Source of the DNA: an uncultured Draconibacterium sp.
GTDB lineage: Bacteria; Bacteroidota; Bacteroidia; Bacteroidales; Prolixibacteraceae
Length of the DNA stretch: 64,000 bases
NCBI RefSeq assembly: GCF_963677575.1
Contig: NZ_OY782038.1
Location: 1,922,001 to 1,986,000 of the forward strand
Direction of reading: 5' to 3'
This document shows positions 53,636-62,068 of the stretch, one piece after another. A program made the translations under genes and the position numbers. The notes beneath the pieces are model-generated. The model saw only the letters and a program-made list of their open reading frames with translations. It was not told where the DNA came from and ran no database searches. The stretch's first letter is position 1; each line of letters begins with the position of its first letter.

Positions 53636-54982
53636 CTAATATTTGCTGCGGTAAATCGATAATGAAAACTCCGGCCCCGGTACAACAAACTGTTCGCCAT
53701 CGGCAATACGCCAGGCAGCGTTCAGCTTCACCCTCGACTTGCTGTTCAGTTGTGTGAAATAGGCAACATAAGGAATAAAATTGTTGCTTAACGAACCAAC
53801 GTTATCGAAATTATTCAGCTCGATACCAGGTACATAACGCATTCCAAAATCGAACTGCGTTTTCAGGTTCGGGTAGTAACTCCAACCGAGGTTAATCTCA
53901 GCAGTTGCCCAGTCGCGGCTCACATTCGAGTTAGTCAGGTACTCATCAATGTACTCCATATTCGTTTTGGTATAGCGGTTATACACCAGTCCTGCCGAGA
54001 AATTGCGATTCCATTTTACATTTACATATTTGGCATTATCGTACTGAATGTATCCACCAAACAGGAAATCAGGCTCCTGATTGTAATATTTAAAATGCGG
54101 ACCAATTTCAAAGCGATTTCCCTGGTAACGCGGATCAAATTCACTGAAATGCCACTCGGCAGCCATCGATTCAGGCGAAGCCAGCACAAAAGTACCGCGG
54201 ATAAAATCGACCACTTCCTCCATTTCTTTTTCAGGAACATGTCCTTCCTTAAATTCGCGGTTGTGTTTTATATTGGCAATTACCTGTGCAAACTGTGCAA
54301 TTTCGTAATCAGAAAATAAACGACCGGGGTAATACTTTTCCAACAGGTAGTGCGCGGTCATTAAATGGTTCATCGGGCTCAATCGTCCCGATCCCCAACC
54401 AACTTTAGCATTCAAACCATAACGCAGGCGATCTTTTGTATCACTTTCGTCAACCGGTGTGGTTACACCCAGCGAGTCGGTGCTGGTTCCGTCCAGGTTT
54501 TGTTTATACACCTCGTATCGTCCCCAGGCACTTACATCAATTACGGTATAACTTTTTGCATCGTAATAATAGCGGTAACTATAATCGATATTGGCCGAAG
54601 CTCGTACTCCATAAAAATCCTGGTCGGCTGTAATATATTCCACTTTCGAGCTGTCGGTCCAATCGCCATAACCGCCGTATGGCCCAACTTCTAATCGTAT
54701 ATTCAGGCGTTCCTGTTTGTAATCCAGTAAATTCCAGTAGGTATTTTCAATACCGAATTTGCCATTTAGCAAGGTACGATCTTCATCAAAACGGCTTTCG
54801 TCGCTCAACAATTCTTCCGTTTCTTTACTCACGCCCAAAATCAATCCCCAATTCAGTTCGCGCTTTTTAAACGAAACAACATCGTTATTGATCTCAGGCT
54901 CTTGCGCATTGACCATAAAAACAGCAAATACAAAAATCAGAGGTAAATAAATTCTGGGGAACAGGCTATTTAGTTTTCTCAT
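53636..54982 (-). CDS. Outer-membrane beta-barrel-like protein of unknown function (family member 2)
   Basis: 448 residues with a signal peptide ending near MVNAQ. Barrel-type strands fill the second half (FGGYIQYDNAKYVNVKWNRN; FDFGMRYVPGIELNN) and the end is FSLSIYRSKY. A central helical insertion (about 200-285: GWGSGRLSPMNHLMTAHYLL; EIAQFAQVIANIKHNREFKE) matches the order of elements in the protein at 50145-51536, suggesting distant paralogues. Unknown function. Confidence 0.78.
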   Translation of the reverse strand: MRKLNSLFPRIYLPLIFVFAVFMVNAQEPEINNDVVSFKKRELNWGLILGVSKETEELLSDESRFDEDRTLLNGKFGIENTYWNLLDYKQERLNIRLEVGPYGGYGDWTDSSKVEYITADQDFYGVRASANIDYSYRYYYDAKSYTVIDVSAWGRYEVYKQNLDGTSTDSLGVTTPVDESDTKDRLRYGLNAKVGWGSGRLSPMNHLMTAHYLLEKYYPGRLFSDYEIAQFAQVIANIKHNREFKEGHVPEKEMEEVVDFIRGTFVLASPESMAAEWHFSEFDPRYQGNRFEIGPHFKYYNQEPDFLFGGYIQYDNAKYVNVKWNRNFSAGLVYNRYTKTNMEYIDEYLTNSNVSRDWATAEINLGWSYYPNLKTQFDFGMRYVPGIELNNFDNVGSLSNNFIPYVAYFTQLNSKSRVKLNAAWRIADGEQFVVPGPEFSLSIYRSKY

Positions 54983-55092
54983 TTTCCGACTTTGAAATTA
55001 GCCACAAAGAAAATAAACCTTCTGAAAACTACGCGCATAATCCGGTTAATAAAAGTTAAGCACTTACGGTTGGCGAGCGAAAAAACGGCAGC

Positions 55093-55126
55093 TTTGGGGT
55101 TAAAATAAAAGGATTGGTTAATTTTG
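55093..55126 (+). promoter_or_regulatory. Promoter of panB
   Basis: TTTG at 55093-55096, 22 bp, then TAATTTTG at 55119-55126. The start codon of panB is 25 bp further on. Confidence 0.55.
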
Positions 55127-55151
55127 CGGTCTAATTTGAATACAAACAGAC

Positions 55152-55967
55152 ATGTCAGTACATAGCGAAGTTCGTAAAGTTACCACGCACCGTTTATCGG
55201 AAATGAAATTGCGTGGCGAAAAAATATCGATGTTAACTGCCTATGATTACAGTATGGCGCAGTTGGTTGATGAAGCAGGATTGGATGTTATTCTGGTTGG
55301 CGACTCGGCCTCGAACGTAATGGCGGGCCACGAAACCACACTGCCCATTACCCTTAATGAAATGATCTTTATGGGGGCATCAGTGGTGCGCGCCGTAAAC
55401 CGTGCACTTGTTGTGGTAGACCTTCCGTTCGGAACCTACCAGGGCAACTCGCGCGAAGCGCTTAATTCGGCCATTCGTATTATGAAAGAAACAGCTGCCG
55501 ACGCGGTAAAACTTGAAGGTGGCGAAGAAGTAATCGAATCGGTAAAACGTATTCTTTCGGCCGGAATTCCGGTAATGGGGCACCTAGGGCTGATGCCACA
55601 GTCGATTCATAAGTTTGGGACCTACACCGTACGTGCCAAACAGGAAGCTGAAGCCGAGAAACTGATCAACGACGCCAAACTACTGGAAGAAGCCGGCTGT
55701 TTTGCAGTGGTATTGGAAAAAATTCCTGCCTCGCTTGGAGAAGAGGTTGCCAAAGCGCTTAAGATTCCGGTAATTGGAATTGGTGCCGGTGGCGGTGTTG
55801 ATGGTCAGGTGTTGGTAATTCACGATATGTTGGGAATTACCCAACAATTCTCGCCACGCTTTTTACGTCGTTACCACAACCTTGCAGCCGAAATAAAAGG
55901 TGCTGTAGGAAATTACATCAACGATGTAAAATCGCAGGATTTCCCGAGCGATAAGGAACAGTATTAA
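55152..55967 (+). CDS. panB: 3-Methyl-2-oxobutanoate hydroxymethyltransferase (ketopantoate hydroxymethyltransferase)
   Basis: 271 residues, normal PanB length. Motifs: MLTAYDYSMAQLVDEAG, DVILVGDSASNVMAGHETT (Mg-binding Asp), and AVNRALVVVDLPFGTYQ, with GIPVMGHLGLMPQS and the C-terminal GIGAGGGVDGQVLVIHDMLG. It converts alpha-ketoisovalerate to ketopantoate for pantothenate and coenzyme A. It is monocistronic with its own promoter. Confidence 0.97.
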   Translation: MSVHSEVRKVTTHRLSEMKLRGEKISMLTAYDYSMAQLVDEAGLDVILVGDSASNVMAGHETTLPITLNEMIFMGASVVRAVNRALVVVDLPFGTYQGNSREALNSAIRIMKETAADAVKLEGGEEVIESVKRILSAGIPVMGHLGLMPQSIHKFGTYTVRAKQEAEAEKLINDAKLLEEAGCFAVVLEKIPASLGEEVAKALKIPVIGIGAGGGVDGQVLVIHDMLGITQQFSPRFLRRYHNLAAEIKGAVGNYINDVKSQDFPSDKEQY

Positions 55968-55979
55968 AGTTCAACTTAC

Positions 55980-56066
55980 TGTCATTTCGAAGGAAAGAAT
56001 GACTGAGAAATCTTTATCTTAGAAACAGATTTCTCCTCTCCTGAAGTTTCGGGATCGTCGAAATGA
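55980..56066. repeat. Interspersed palindromic repeat (class A)
   Basis: GTCATTTCGA at one end and TCGTCGAAATGA at the other, with inner arms GAGAAATCTTTAT and AACAGATTTCTCCTC. It is the clearest of three copies in the window (13455-13539; half copy 57015-57048) and lies between panB and the pseudouridine synthase gene. Confidence 0.65.
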
Positions 56067-56081
56067 TAATAAGCACTGAGA

Positions 56082-56789
56082 ATGGAAGTAATTTACGAAG
56101 ACAACCATATTATTGCAATAAACAAGGCGTGCGGCGACGTTGTGCAGGGCGATAAAACCGGCGACGAAACCGTTTTGGACAAGGTGAAACATTACCTGAA
56201 AGTGAAATACAACAAACCGGGAAATGTATACCTTGGCCTGCCTCACCGCCTCGACCGCCCAACAAGTGGTATTCTTATTTTGGCCAAAACCAGCAAAGTG
56301 CTGCCACGCCTCAATAAGCTTTTCCAAACCAAAGATGCCATGCGAAAAGTGTATTGGGCAGTAGTTGATAAACGTCCGCCAAAATACACCGACACGCTGG
56401 AGCACTACCTGCGAAAAGATCAGGAGAAAAACCGGAGTTACGCCTACATCGAACCAAAACCGGGAGCGAAATTTGCCAGCCTCACCTACCGTCATGTGGC
56501 CAGCATCGACCGCTACCATTTGCTGGAGGTGGAAATACACACGGGTCGTCATCACCAGATAAGGGTGCAGTTGCGCCAGTTGCATTTACATATTAAAGGC
56601 GATTTAAAGTACGGTGCTGCACGCTCGAATAAAGACAAAGGTATTCACCTGCATGCACGCCAGGTAGAGCTGATCCACCCCGTGCGAAAAACACCACTTA
56701 CCATTGTTGCCGATCCGCCAAAAGATCCGGTTTGGGATGAGTTTTTAAAACTTTTTAAAGCCGGGAAGTTTAGTCCGGTGAAGGTGTAA
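56082..56789 (+). CDS. RluA-family RNA pseudouridine synthase
   Basis: 235 residues, without the N-terminal S4 domain of larger RluA enzymes. The catalytic Asp is in LPHRLDRPTSGILIL (about 47-61), and THRHHQIRVQLRQL-type substrate-loop residues follow near residue 155. It isomerises uridine to pseudouridine in rRNA or tRNA; the site is unknown. Independent transcript. Confidence 0.9.
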   Translation: MEVIYEDNHIIAINKACGDVVQGDKTGDETVLDKVKHYLKVKYNKPGNVYLGLPHRLDRPTSGILILAKTSKVLPRLNKLFQTKDAMRKVYWAVVDKRPPKYTDTLEHYLRKDQEKNRSYAYIEPKPGAKFASLTYRHVASIDRYHLLEVEIHTGRHHQIRVQLRQLHLHIKGDLKYGAARSNKDKGIHLHARQVELIHPVRKTPLTIVADPPKDPVWDEFLKLFKAGKFSPVKV

Positions 56790-57159
56790 GTTGAAGGACT
56801 GAGGGACTGATTGGTGAATGAGTGATTAGGAGATATTGCAAGGCGAAAATGCTTAAATGATTCAATCTTGTTTTTCGGCTTTGCGTAATACCGTTCTTTA
56901 AACTTGTGGCTAGTGGATAAAAGCTGTTCTCAACTTCTGACTTTCTTCTCTTAGAAACTCTGTGGTTACTTTGTGTAACTCTGTGGTAAAGAATTCGGAT
57001 TTTCTATAAAACTGAAACAGATCTCTCCTCGTTCCTCGTCGAGATGACAGCAGTTCTCAACTTTCTACATTTGCTCCTGATGCTGTAGTCGGGATTTTGT
57101 CCGGTAATACCGTCCTCAACTTTTACCTTTTCACTTTTGCCTTTTGCCTTGGGAATCAT
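56790..57159. repeat. 370-bp intergenic region filled with repeat pieces
   Basis: No gene is seen. From 56793 to 56860 a class C repeat (AAGGACTGA then GATTGGTGAATG, GCGAAAATGCTTAAATGA) recurs at 58803-58860. At 56950-56985 comes a CTCTGTGG-rich piece (class D) repeated near 58875-58920. At 57015-57048 is a half class A palindrome. Confidence 0.6.
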
Positions 57160-57642
57160 CTACTCCAAATCACGGGGTTTAAATGCAAAAGGCAACAAAT
57201 TATCGGCACCTTCCAATACCAGGATATGTTTGCGGCCATCCATAATTATGCGAATGTGTTTTTTATATCGTGTTTCGGTTTCTACCAGCACCTGGCGGCA
57301 CGAACCACACGGTTGCGCCGGATGCTCAACTATTCCATGCGAATTTTTTGCAGTTACGGCAATGGCTGTTACTGCCTGATCGGGGTAGGTAGAGTTGGCA
57401 TAAAACAAAGCTACCCGCTCGGCACAAAGGCCATCGGTAAAGTCGACGTTTTCCTGGTTGCTGCCTGTAATTACCTCACCGTTTTCGAGCAAAAGCGCGG
57501 CACCCACACAAAATTTTGAATAAGGTGCATAAGCATTTTTACTGGCCTTGCGCGCTGCAAGTAATAATTTTTGATCGGCCTCGGGCAATTCCACTACTGC
57601 ATCGTATTCGCAAACCTTTATCCTGAGTTCTTTCCTTCGCAT
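57160..57642 (-). CDS. cdd: Cytidine deaminase
   Basis: 160 residues. Zinc motifs: DGLCAERVALFYA (Cys and catalytic Glu) and QPCGSCRQVL (two Cys), with YSKFCVGAALL for the substrate pocket. It deaminates cytidine and deoxycytidine. The protein is somewhat longer than the usual 130-140 residues because of an N-terminal extension of about 20 residues (MRRKELRIKVCEYDAVVELP). It is convergent to a pseudouridine synthase and divergent from the glucosaminidase gene. Confidence 0.95.
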   Translation of the reverse strand: MRRKELRIKVCEYDAVVELPEADQKLLLAARKASKNAYAPYSKFCVGAALLLENGEVITGSNQENVDFTDGLCAERVALFYANSTYPDQAVTAIAVTAKNSHGIVEHPAQPCGSCRQVLVETETRYKKHIRIIMDGRKHILVLEGADNLLPFAFKPRDLE

Positions 57643-57823
57643 AAACGGGTATTTTTCTCAAATGTACAATTTTATATTAAATGGTAATTGAAAGGATGTG
57701 TTTTCAACTACAGGGAAATCGTTGTTTAATTTCTTTTATCCAAAATCCAATAAACCCATCTTACTCACGTTTCATTGTTTATAAAATGCTTTGTTTTTGG
57801 TGGGTAAATGCCCCGAGGTATTT

Positions 57824-57831
57824 TATTTTTG
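57824..57831 (+). promoter_or_regulatory. -7 box before the glucosaminidase gene
   Basis: TATTTTTG matches TAnnTTTG and lies 26 bp before the ATG at 57858. A TTTG 24 bp upstream is a poor-spacing candidate for -33. Confidence 0.45.
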
Positions 57832-57857
57832 GCATCAGCAAACGTTGTAACAGAAAC

Positions 57858-58793
57858 ATGAGACACATAATTTCCTTTACCTTTTTTATTTTACTGGCCA
57901 CAAGCGCAATTTCTCAACGAATTACCCGCGAAGAATACATCAGGCAGTGGCAACTGGTGGCTATTGAAGAGATGAACCGTAGCGGAATACCAGCCAGTAT
58001 TACCATGGCGCAGGGTTGTTTGGAATCGGGAAACGGCAACAGCGAACTGTCGCGAGAATCGAACAACCATTTTGGTATTAAATGTAAAAGAAGCTGGAAA
58101 GGGAAAAAAGTGTATTACGACGACGACCGTCGTAACGAGTGTTTCAGAAGTTACCGCTCGGTAAAAGATTCATATGAAGATCATACCGACTTTCTCATGA
58201 ACAATCCACGATATGCTTCGCTGTTTATGCTCGATCATACTGATTATAAAAGCTGGGCAAAAGGACTAAAAAAAGCGGGTTATGCAACGGCTCACGATTA
58301 CGACAAACGGCTGATACGAATAATCGAGGAAAACAAACTGCACCGCCTCGACAAGAAAATGACTTTTAGTCCGATGAATGGACAAACGGCCCACAATGTG
58401 CTTGATACCGATAAAACAGGAGCACTTACCATTACTCCGTTCAATACGCACAAGGTTAGCAAAATTAACCGCGTAAAAGCTGTGGTGACGCAAAAAGGTG
58501 ACACGTACGAAATGCTGGCACAGGAACTTGGTTTAAAAGACTGGGAGCTATACAAATTTAACGATCAGCCACCCGGACACCGCCCTATTCCAAACGAAGT
58601 GGTTTATATTCAGCATAAAAAGAATAAAACCAGCAAAGACCAACTTACACACCGCGCGCAGGAAGGCGAAACCATGCATTACATTTCGCAACTATATGGT
58701 ATAAAACTAAAACCGCTTTACCGACGCAACAACATGAAAAAAAGTCAGCAGCCTCGTTTGGGACAGGTAATTTACCTGCGAAAAAAGAAGTGA
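57858..58793 (+). CDS. Exported glucosaminidase with LysM domain
   Basis: 311 residues from the ATG at 57858 (MRHIISFTFFILLATSAISQ, a signal peptide). The FlgJ-like glucosaminidase domain (about 20-155) has the catalytic Glu in CLESGNGNSEL and GIKCKRSWKGKKVYYDDD. Two LysM-like segments follow (VVTQKGDTYEMLAQELGL near 210 and AQEGETMHYISQLYGIK near 268), which bind peptidoglycan. It should cut or remodel the cell wall. The product length matches the family. Confidence 0.92.
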   Translation: MRHIISFTFFILLATSAISQRITREEYIRQWQLVAIEEMNRSGIPASITMAQGCLESGNGNSELSRESNNHFGIKCKRSWKGKKVYYDDDRRNECFRSYRSVKDSYEDHTDFLMNNPRYASLFMLDHTDYKSWAKGLKKAGYATAHDYDKRLIRIIEENKLHRLDKKMTFSPMNGQTAHNVLDTDKTGALTITPFNTHKVSKINRVKAVVTQKGDTYEMLAQELGLKDWELYKFNDQPPGHRPIPNEVVYIQHKKNKTSKDQLTHRAQEGETMHYISQLYGIKLKPLYRRNNMKKSQQPRLGQVIYLRKKK

Positions 58794-59086
58794 GAAAGGG
58801 TTAAGGACTGAAGGATCGATTGGTGAATGGGTAATTGTGTTAATGCGGAAATGCTTTAATGAGACCTATTCTCTCTGTGAAACTTTGTGGCTTCTCTGTT
58901 TGCCTCTGTGGTAAAAAATGCAGAAATGCGTCAATGATCTACCAATAATTTTACTACAAATCTTAAACTTGTAGCTTGTGGCTTGCAACTCTATTTCCAC
59001 AACCATTTCTCCTTCCATCTCGTAAACAGCGATAGATGACCAAAAATCGCCACTTCGGCGTTCTTTAACCGAGAGGAGGAACCATT
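58794..59086. repeat. 293-bp intergenic region with class C and D repeats
   Basis: The segment 58803-58860 repeats the class C element of 56793-56860 (AAGGACTGAAGGA, GATTGGTGAATGG, GCGGAAATGCTTTAATGA), and 58870-58920 repeats the CTCTGTGG class D piece. No gene is visible. Confidence 0.6.
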
Positions 59087-59476
59087 ATGAGAACATTGAA
59101 ATTTTACAAAACAGTTTTTCTTATTGCTGCCGCCTACGATCTGATTCTGGGCGTTTCTTTTTTTCTGCTGTACCCAAATGTTTATGCCATGTTCAACATT
59201 CCCATGCCGGAAACAGAGGCTTACCTGCAACTAAATGCCGCTTTTGTTTTTGCTCAGGGAATTTTGTATTGGTTTGTTTACCGTAACATTAAACGAAATG
59301 TCGACATTGTAAAAGTGGCCGTGGCCTATAAACTCGCTTATGCATGGGTGGCGTTGTACAACTGGGGAATTGGCGAACTGCCTCATATTGTTTTTGCCGT
59401 ATTTGGTCTGATCGATGTTGCTTTTATTGCACTTTTTATACTCTTCCTTACCGATTACTGGAAGGTTACGGAGTAA
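59087..59476 (+). CDS. Small integral membrane protein, unknown
   Basis: 129 residues with about four transmembrane helices (8-28, 50-68, 76-95, 105-125). No known motif. It is preceded by an unusually strong Shine-Dalgarno for this phylum (AGGAGG at 59074-59079, 7 bp before the ATG), which decides the start. It is convergent with the ECF sigma pair. Function unknown. Confidence 0.75.
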   Translation: MRTLKFYKTVFLIAAAYDLILGVSFFLLYPNVYAMFNIPMPETEAYLQLNAAFVFAQGILYWFVYRNIKRNVDIVKVAVAYKLAYAWVALYNWGIGELPHIVFAVFGLIDVAFIALFILFLTDYWKVTE

Positions 59477-59522
59477 AAAACGATCATTTTTCTAAGCACG
59501 TTTTGAGATGAGTTTATGGGCA

Positions 59523-59882
59523 TTATTCTGTTGATGCCTTATACATGAAATACCTTAACAAAACGCGGTCGGCAAACAAAACAAACACCACTAAAAGATT
59601 TATACCAACCACCAACGACACATTTTTTGCTAAGAAAGCCAACCAGCCCGATACTGTAACATCGTACCAAACAAAAGCCAACACTGCAGTAACAAGCATA
59701 ATTCCGAGTATAACAGCCAGGTAAATAGCAAATTCCCGCAGGTATTGTCTCCAGGCAAAACGCTGCTCTACCTTTTTAACAAGGACATCTGTAAAATTCT
59801 CCGACAGCTTGAATTCCGGCTCCGAAGTGAATGCCTCTTTCAGTAATTTTTCTGTGTTAAAATTCCGATCGTCATTATACAT
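59523..59882 (-). CDS. Membrane protein encoded after ECF sigma, probable anti-sigma factor
   Basis: About 119 residues from the ATG at 59882 (MYNDDRNFNTEKLLKEAF). A cytosolic N-part is followed by two transmembrane helices (about 50-72 and 85-105). It overlaps the sigma gene's stop by 8 bp, the usual layout for a sigma and its membrane anti-sigma, but the sequence is short and no ZAS motif is present. The function is inferred from position. Confidence 0.65.
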   Translation of the reverse strand: MYNDDRNFNTEKLLKEAFTSEPEFKLSENFTDVLVKKVEQRFAWRQYLREFAIYLAVILGIMLVTAVLAFVWYDVTVSGWLAFLAKNVSLVVGINLLVVFVLFADRVLLRYFMYKASTE

Positions 59883-60456
59883 AATCAACAAATATATTAG
59901 TTTGTTCCAAACGGGCAACTTTTTCAATCTTGCCTTTTAATAGTTTTCGTGCCCTACTCAGGTAACTTTTAATGGTTCCCTCGGGCATTCCTGTAATCTT
60001 TTCTATCTCTTTGTACGAGAATTCCTCGAGGTGAAACAACGTGATCACCGTTCGGTAGTTCACCGGCAACGACTCGATCAGCTGCAAGAGATATTTTTTC
60101 GCTTCTTCCTTCTCAATGCTTTTCTGGTTCAGCCCCGGGTCTTTTTCAGCAAGAATTAGGTTTGGTTCTTCGCTGTATGACAATTCGCCTCTTCGTTTCT
60201 GTTTCCGGTAATGTGTTATTGCCGTGTTGTAAGCTATGGTTGCTATCCAAGTCGACAGTTTCGAATCGCCCCGAAAACGTTTCAGCTTTTTAAACACTTT
60301 AATAAACACTTCCTGGCAGATGTCTTCCAGTTCATCTTCCTGCTTAATAATGCGTCCAACCACATGCGTTACAAGCCGTTGGTACTTTCCTACCAAAAAC
60401 CTGAATGCATGGTTGTTTCCGTTTAAAACCTGTTGAACCAGTTGCGCATCACTCAT
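59875..60456 (-). CDS. ECF RNA polymerase sigma factor
   Basis: 193 residues. Region 2: LEDICQEVFIKVFKKLKRFR and STWIATIAYNTAITHYRKQ. Region 4: VITLFHLEEFSYKEIEKITG then GTIKSYLSRARKLLKGKI. A SigW/RpoE-type ECF factor, with the membrane protein at 59523-59882 as likely partner. Its regulon cannot be seen here. Confidence 0.93.
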   Translation of the reverse strand: MSDAQLVQQVLNGNNHAFRFLVGKYQRLVTHVVGRIIKQEDELEDICQEVFIKVFKKLKRFRGDSKLSTWIATIAYNTAITHYRKQKRRGELSYSEEPNLILAEKDPGLNQKSIEKEEAKKYLLQLIESLPVNYRTVITLFHLEEFSYKEIEKITGMPEGTIKSYLSRARKLLKGKIEKVARLEQTNIFVDYV

Positions 60457-60643
60457 AACTATCCCATCAGACTAAGCAAGTTAGGCAAATGTTACAATTA
60501 TTTTGAAAAAGATGAAAGAAAGAAAAAAGGGAGTTGGAAGACCGAAGTTCGAAGTTAAAGAAAATAGCGGTTTGCAAATCGTAAATTTCCATCGCAGATT
60601 TTCATTTTGAGCGGAAAGCCAACGAATAACACTCAGCATTTTA

Positions 60644-60651
60644 TATATTTG
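60644..60651 (+). promoter_or_regulatory. -7 box before tyrS
   Basis: TATATTTG is an exact TAnnTTTG match, 55 bp before the tyrS ATG. The -33 region is weak. Confidence 0.5.
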
Positions 60652-60706
60652 CGCAGATTTTTAAAAACGATTGATTCGATCACGATCAGAAATAAATTTT
60701 ACACAG

Positions 60707-61999
60707 ATGAGTTTTGTACAAGAGCTGAAATGGAGAGGCATGTTGCACGATATAATGCCGGGAACTGAGGAACAACTGGAAAAAGAATTAACCGCGGCTT
60801 ATGTGGGTATCGATCCAACTGCCGACTCGTTGCACATTGGCCACCTGGTAAGTGTAATGATGTTGAAACATCTTCAGATTGCAGGTCACCAGCCTATTGC
60901 TTTAGTTGGTGGTGCTACCGGAATGATCGGCGATCCATCAGGAAAATCGCAGGAGCGTAACTTGCTGGACGAGCCAACACTGCGCCACAACCAGGAATGT
61001 ATTAAAGCTCAGCTGGCAAAATTTCTCGATTTTGAAAGCAAGGCAGACAACGTAGCGCTTTTGGTAAACAACTACGACTGGATGAAGGAATTTTCTTTCC
61101 TCGATTTTATCCGCGATGTGGGTAAACGTATTACCGTAAACTACATGATGGCGAAAGATTCGGTAAAGAAACGTTTGGGCGAAGAGTCAAAATCGGGTAT
61201 GTCGTTTACTGAGTTTACTTACCAGTTGGTGCAGGGATACGACTTTTACCACTTGTACAAAAACAACAACTGCCGCCTGCAAATGGGAGGATCTGACCAA
61301 TGGGGAAACATTACCACCGGGACGGAATTGATCCGCCGGATGGATGGTGGTGAAGCGTTCGCGTTAACTTGCCCGCTAATCACCAAAGCCGATGGCACCA
61401 AGTTTGGAAAAACAGAATCGGGCAACGTTTGGCTCGATCCTGAACGCACTTCGCCTTATGCTTTCTTCCAGTTCTGGTTGAACACATCGGATGAAGATGC
61501 CGAGCGTTACATTAAAATATTCACGCTGCTGTCGAAAGAAGAAATCGACACATTAGTTGCTGAGCACAAAGAAGCACCACATGCCCGTGCATTACAGAAA
61601 AAACTGGCCGAAGAAGTAACCACAATGGTACACTCGCGCGAAGAGTACAACATGGCTATTGAAGCATCACAAATTTTGTTTGGAAAAGGAACTGCCGACC
61701 AGTTGCGCAAACTGAATGAAAGTACTTTCCTTGCGGTGTTTGAAGGTGTTCCACAATTTAATATCTCTAAAGACGAGTTGGCAGCCGGTATCAACGTAAT
61801 TGATTTACTGGCTGAAAAAACAGAAGTTTTTCCTTCGAAAGGAGAATTACGCCGTACCATAAAAGGTAACGGATTGAGCATTAATAAAGAGAAGATCAAC
61901 GATCCTGAGCTGATTGTAAACAACGACTTTTTAATAGGCGGCAAATACATTCTGGCACAAAAAGGGAAAAAAAACTATTTCCTTATTATTGCTGAATAA
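60707..61999 (+). CDS. tyrS: Tyrosyl-tRNA synthetase
   Basis: 430 residues from the ATG at 60707 (MSFVQELKWRGM), standard TyrRS length. Class I signatures: DSLHIGHLVS (HIGH) and KFGKT (KMSKS variant), with QGYDFYHLY and GGSDQWGNITTG for tyrosine recognition. A C-terminal S4-like domain is present (about 365-430: SKGELRRTIKGNGLSINKEK). It charges tRNA-Tyr. The TTG at 60671 would add 12 residues without support. Confidence 0.97.
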   Translation: MSFVQELKWRGMLHDIMPGTEEQLEKELTAAYVGIDPTADSLHIGHLVSVMMLKHLQIAGHQPIALVGGATGMIGDPSGKSQERNLLDEPTLRHNQECIKAQLAKFLDFESKADNVALLVNNYDWMKEFSFLDFIRDVGKRITVNYMMAKDSVKKRLGEESKSGMSFTEFTYQLVQGYDFYHLYKNNNCRLQMGGSDQWGNITTGTELIRRMDGGEAFALTCPLITKADGTKFGKTESGNVWLDPERTSPYAFFQFWLNTSDEDAERYIKIFTLLSKEEIDTLVAEHKEAPHARALQKKLAEEVTTMVHSREEYNMAIEASQILFGKGTADQLRKLNESTFLAVFEGVPQFNISKDELAAGINVIDLLAEKTEVFPSKGELRRTIKGNGLSINKEKINDPELIVNNDFLIGGKYILAQKGKKNYFLIIAE

Positions 62000-62068
62000 T
62001 CAGGTGTTTAGATACTAAAAACTCTTCGGGTGCGTTGAAATTACACGATCGAATTGAAACCACACCTT

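Noticed and set aside
56019..56585. 188-residue minus-strand frame over the pseudouridine synthase
   Set aside because: Antisense shadow that also crosses a class A repeat; the plus strand has a complete enzyme with the HRLD motif.
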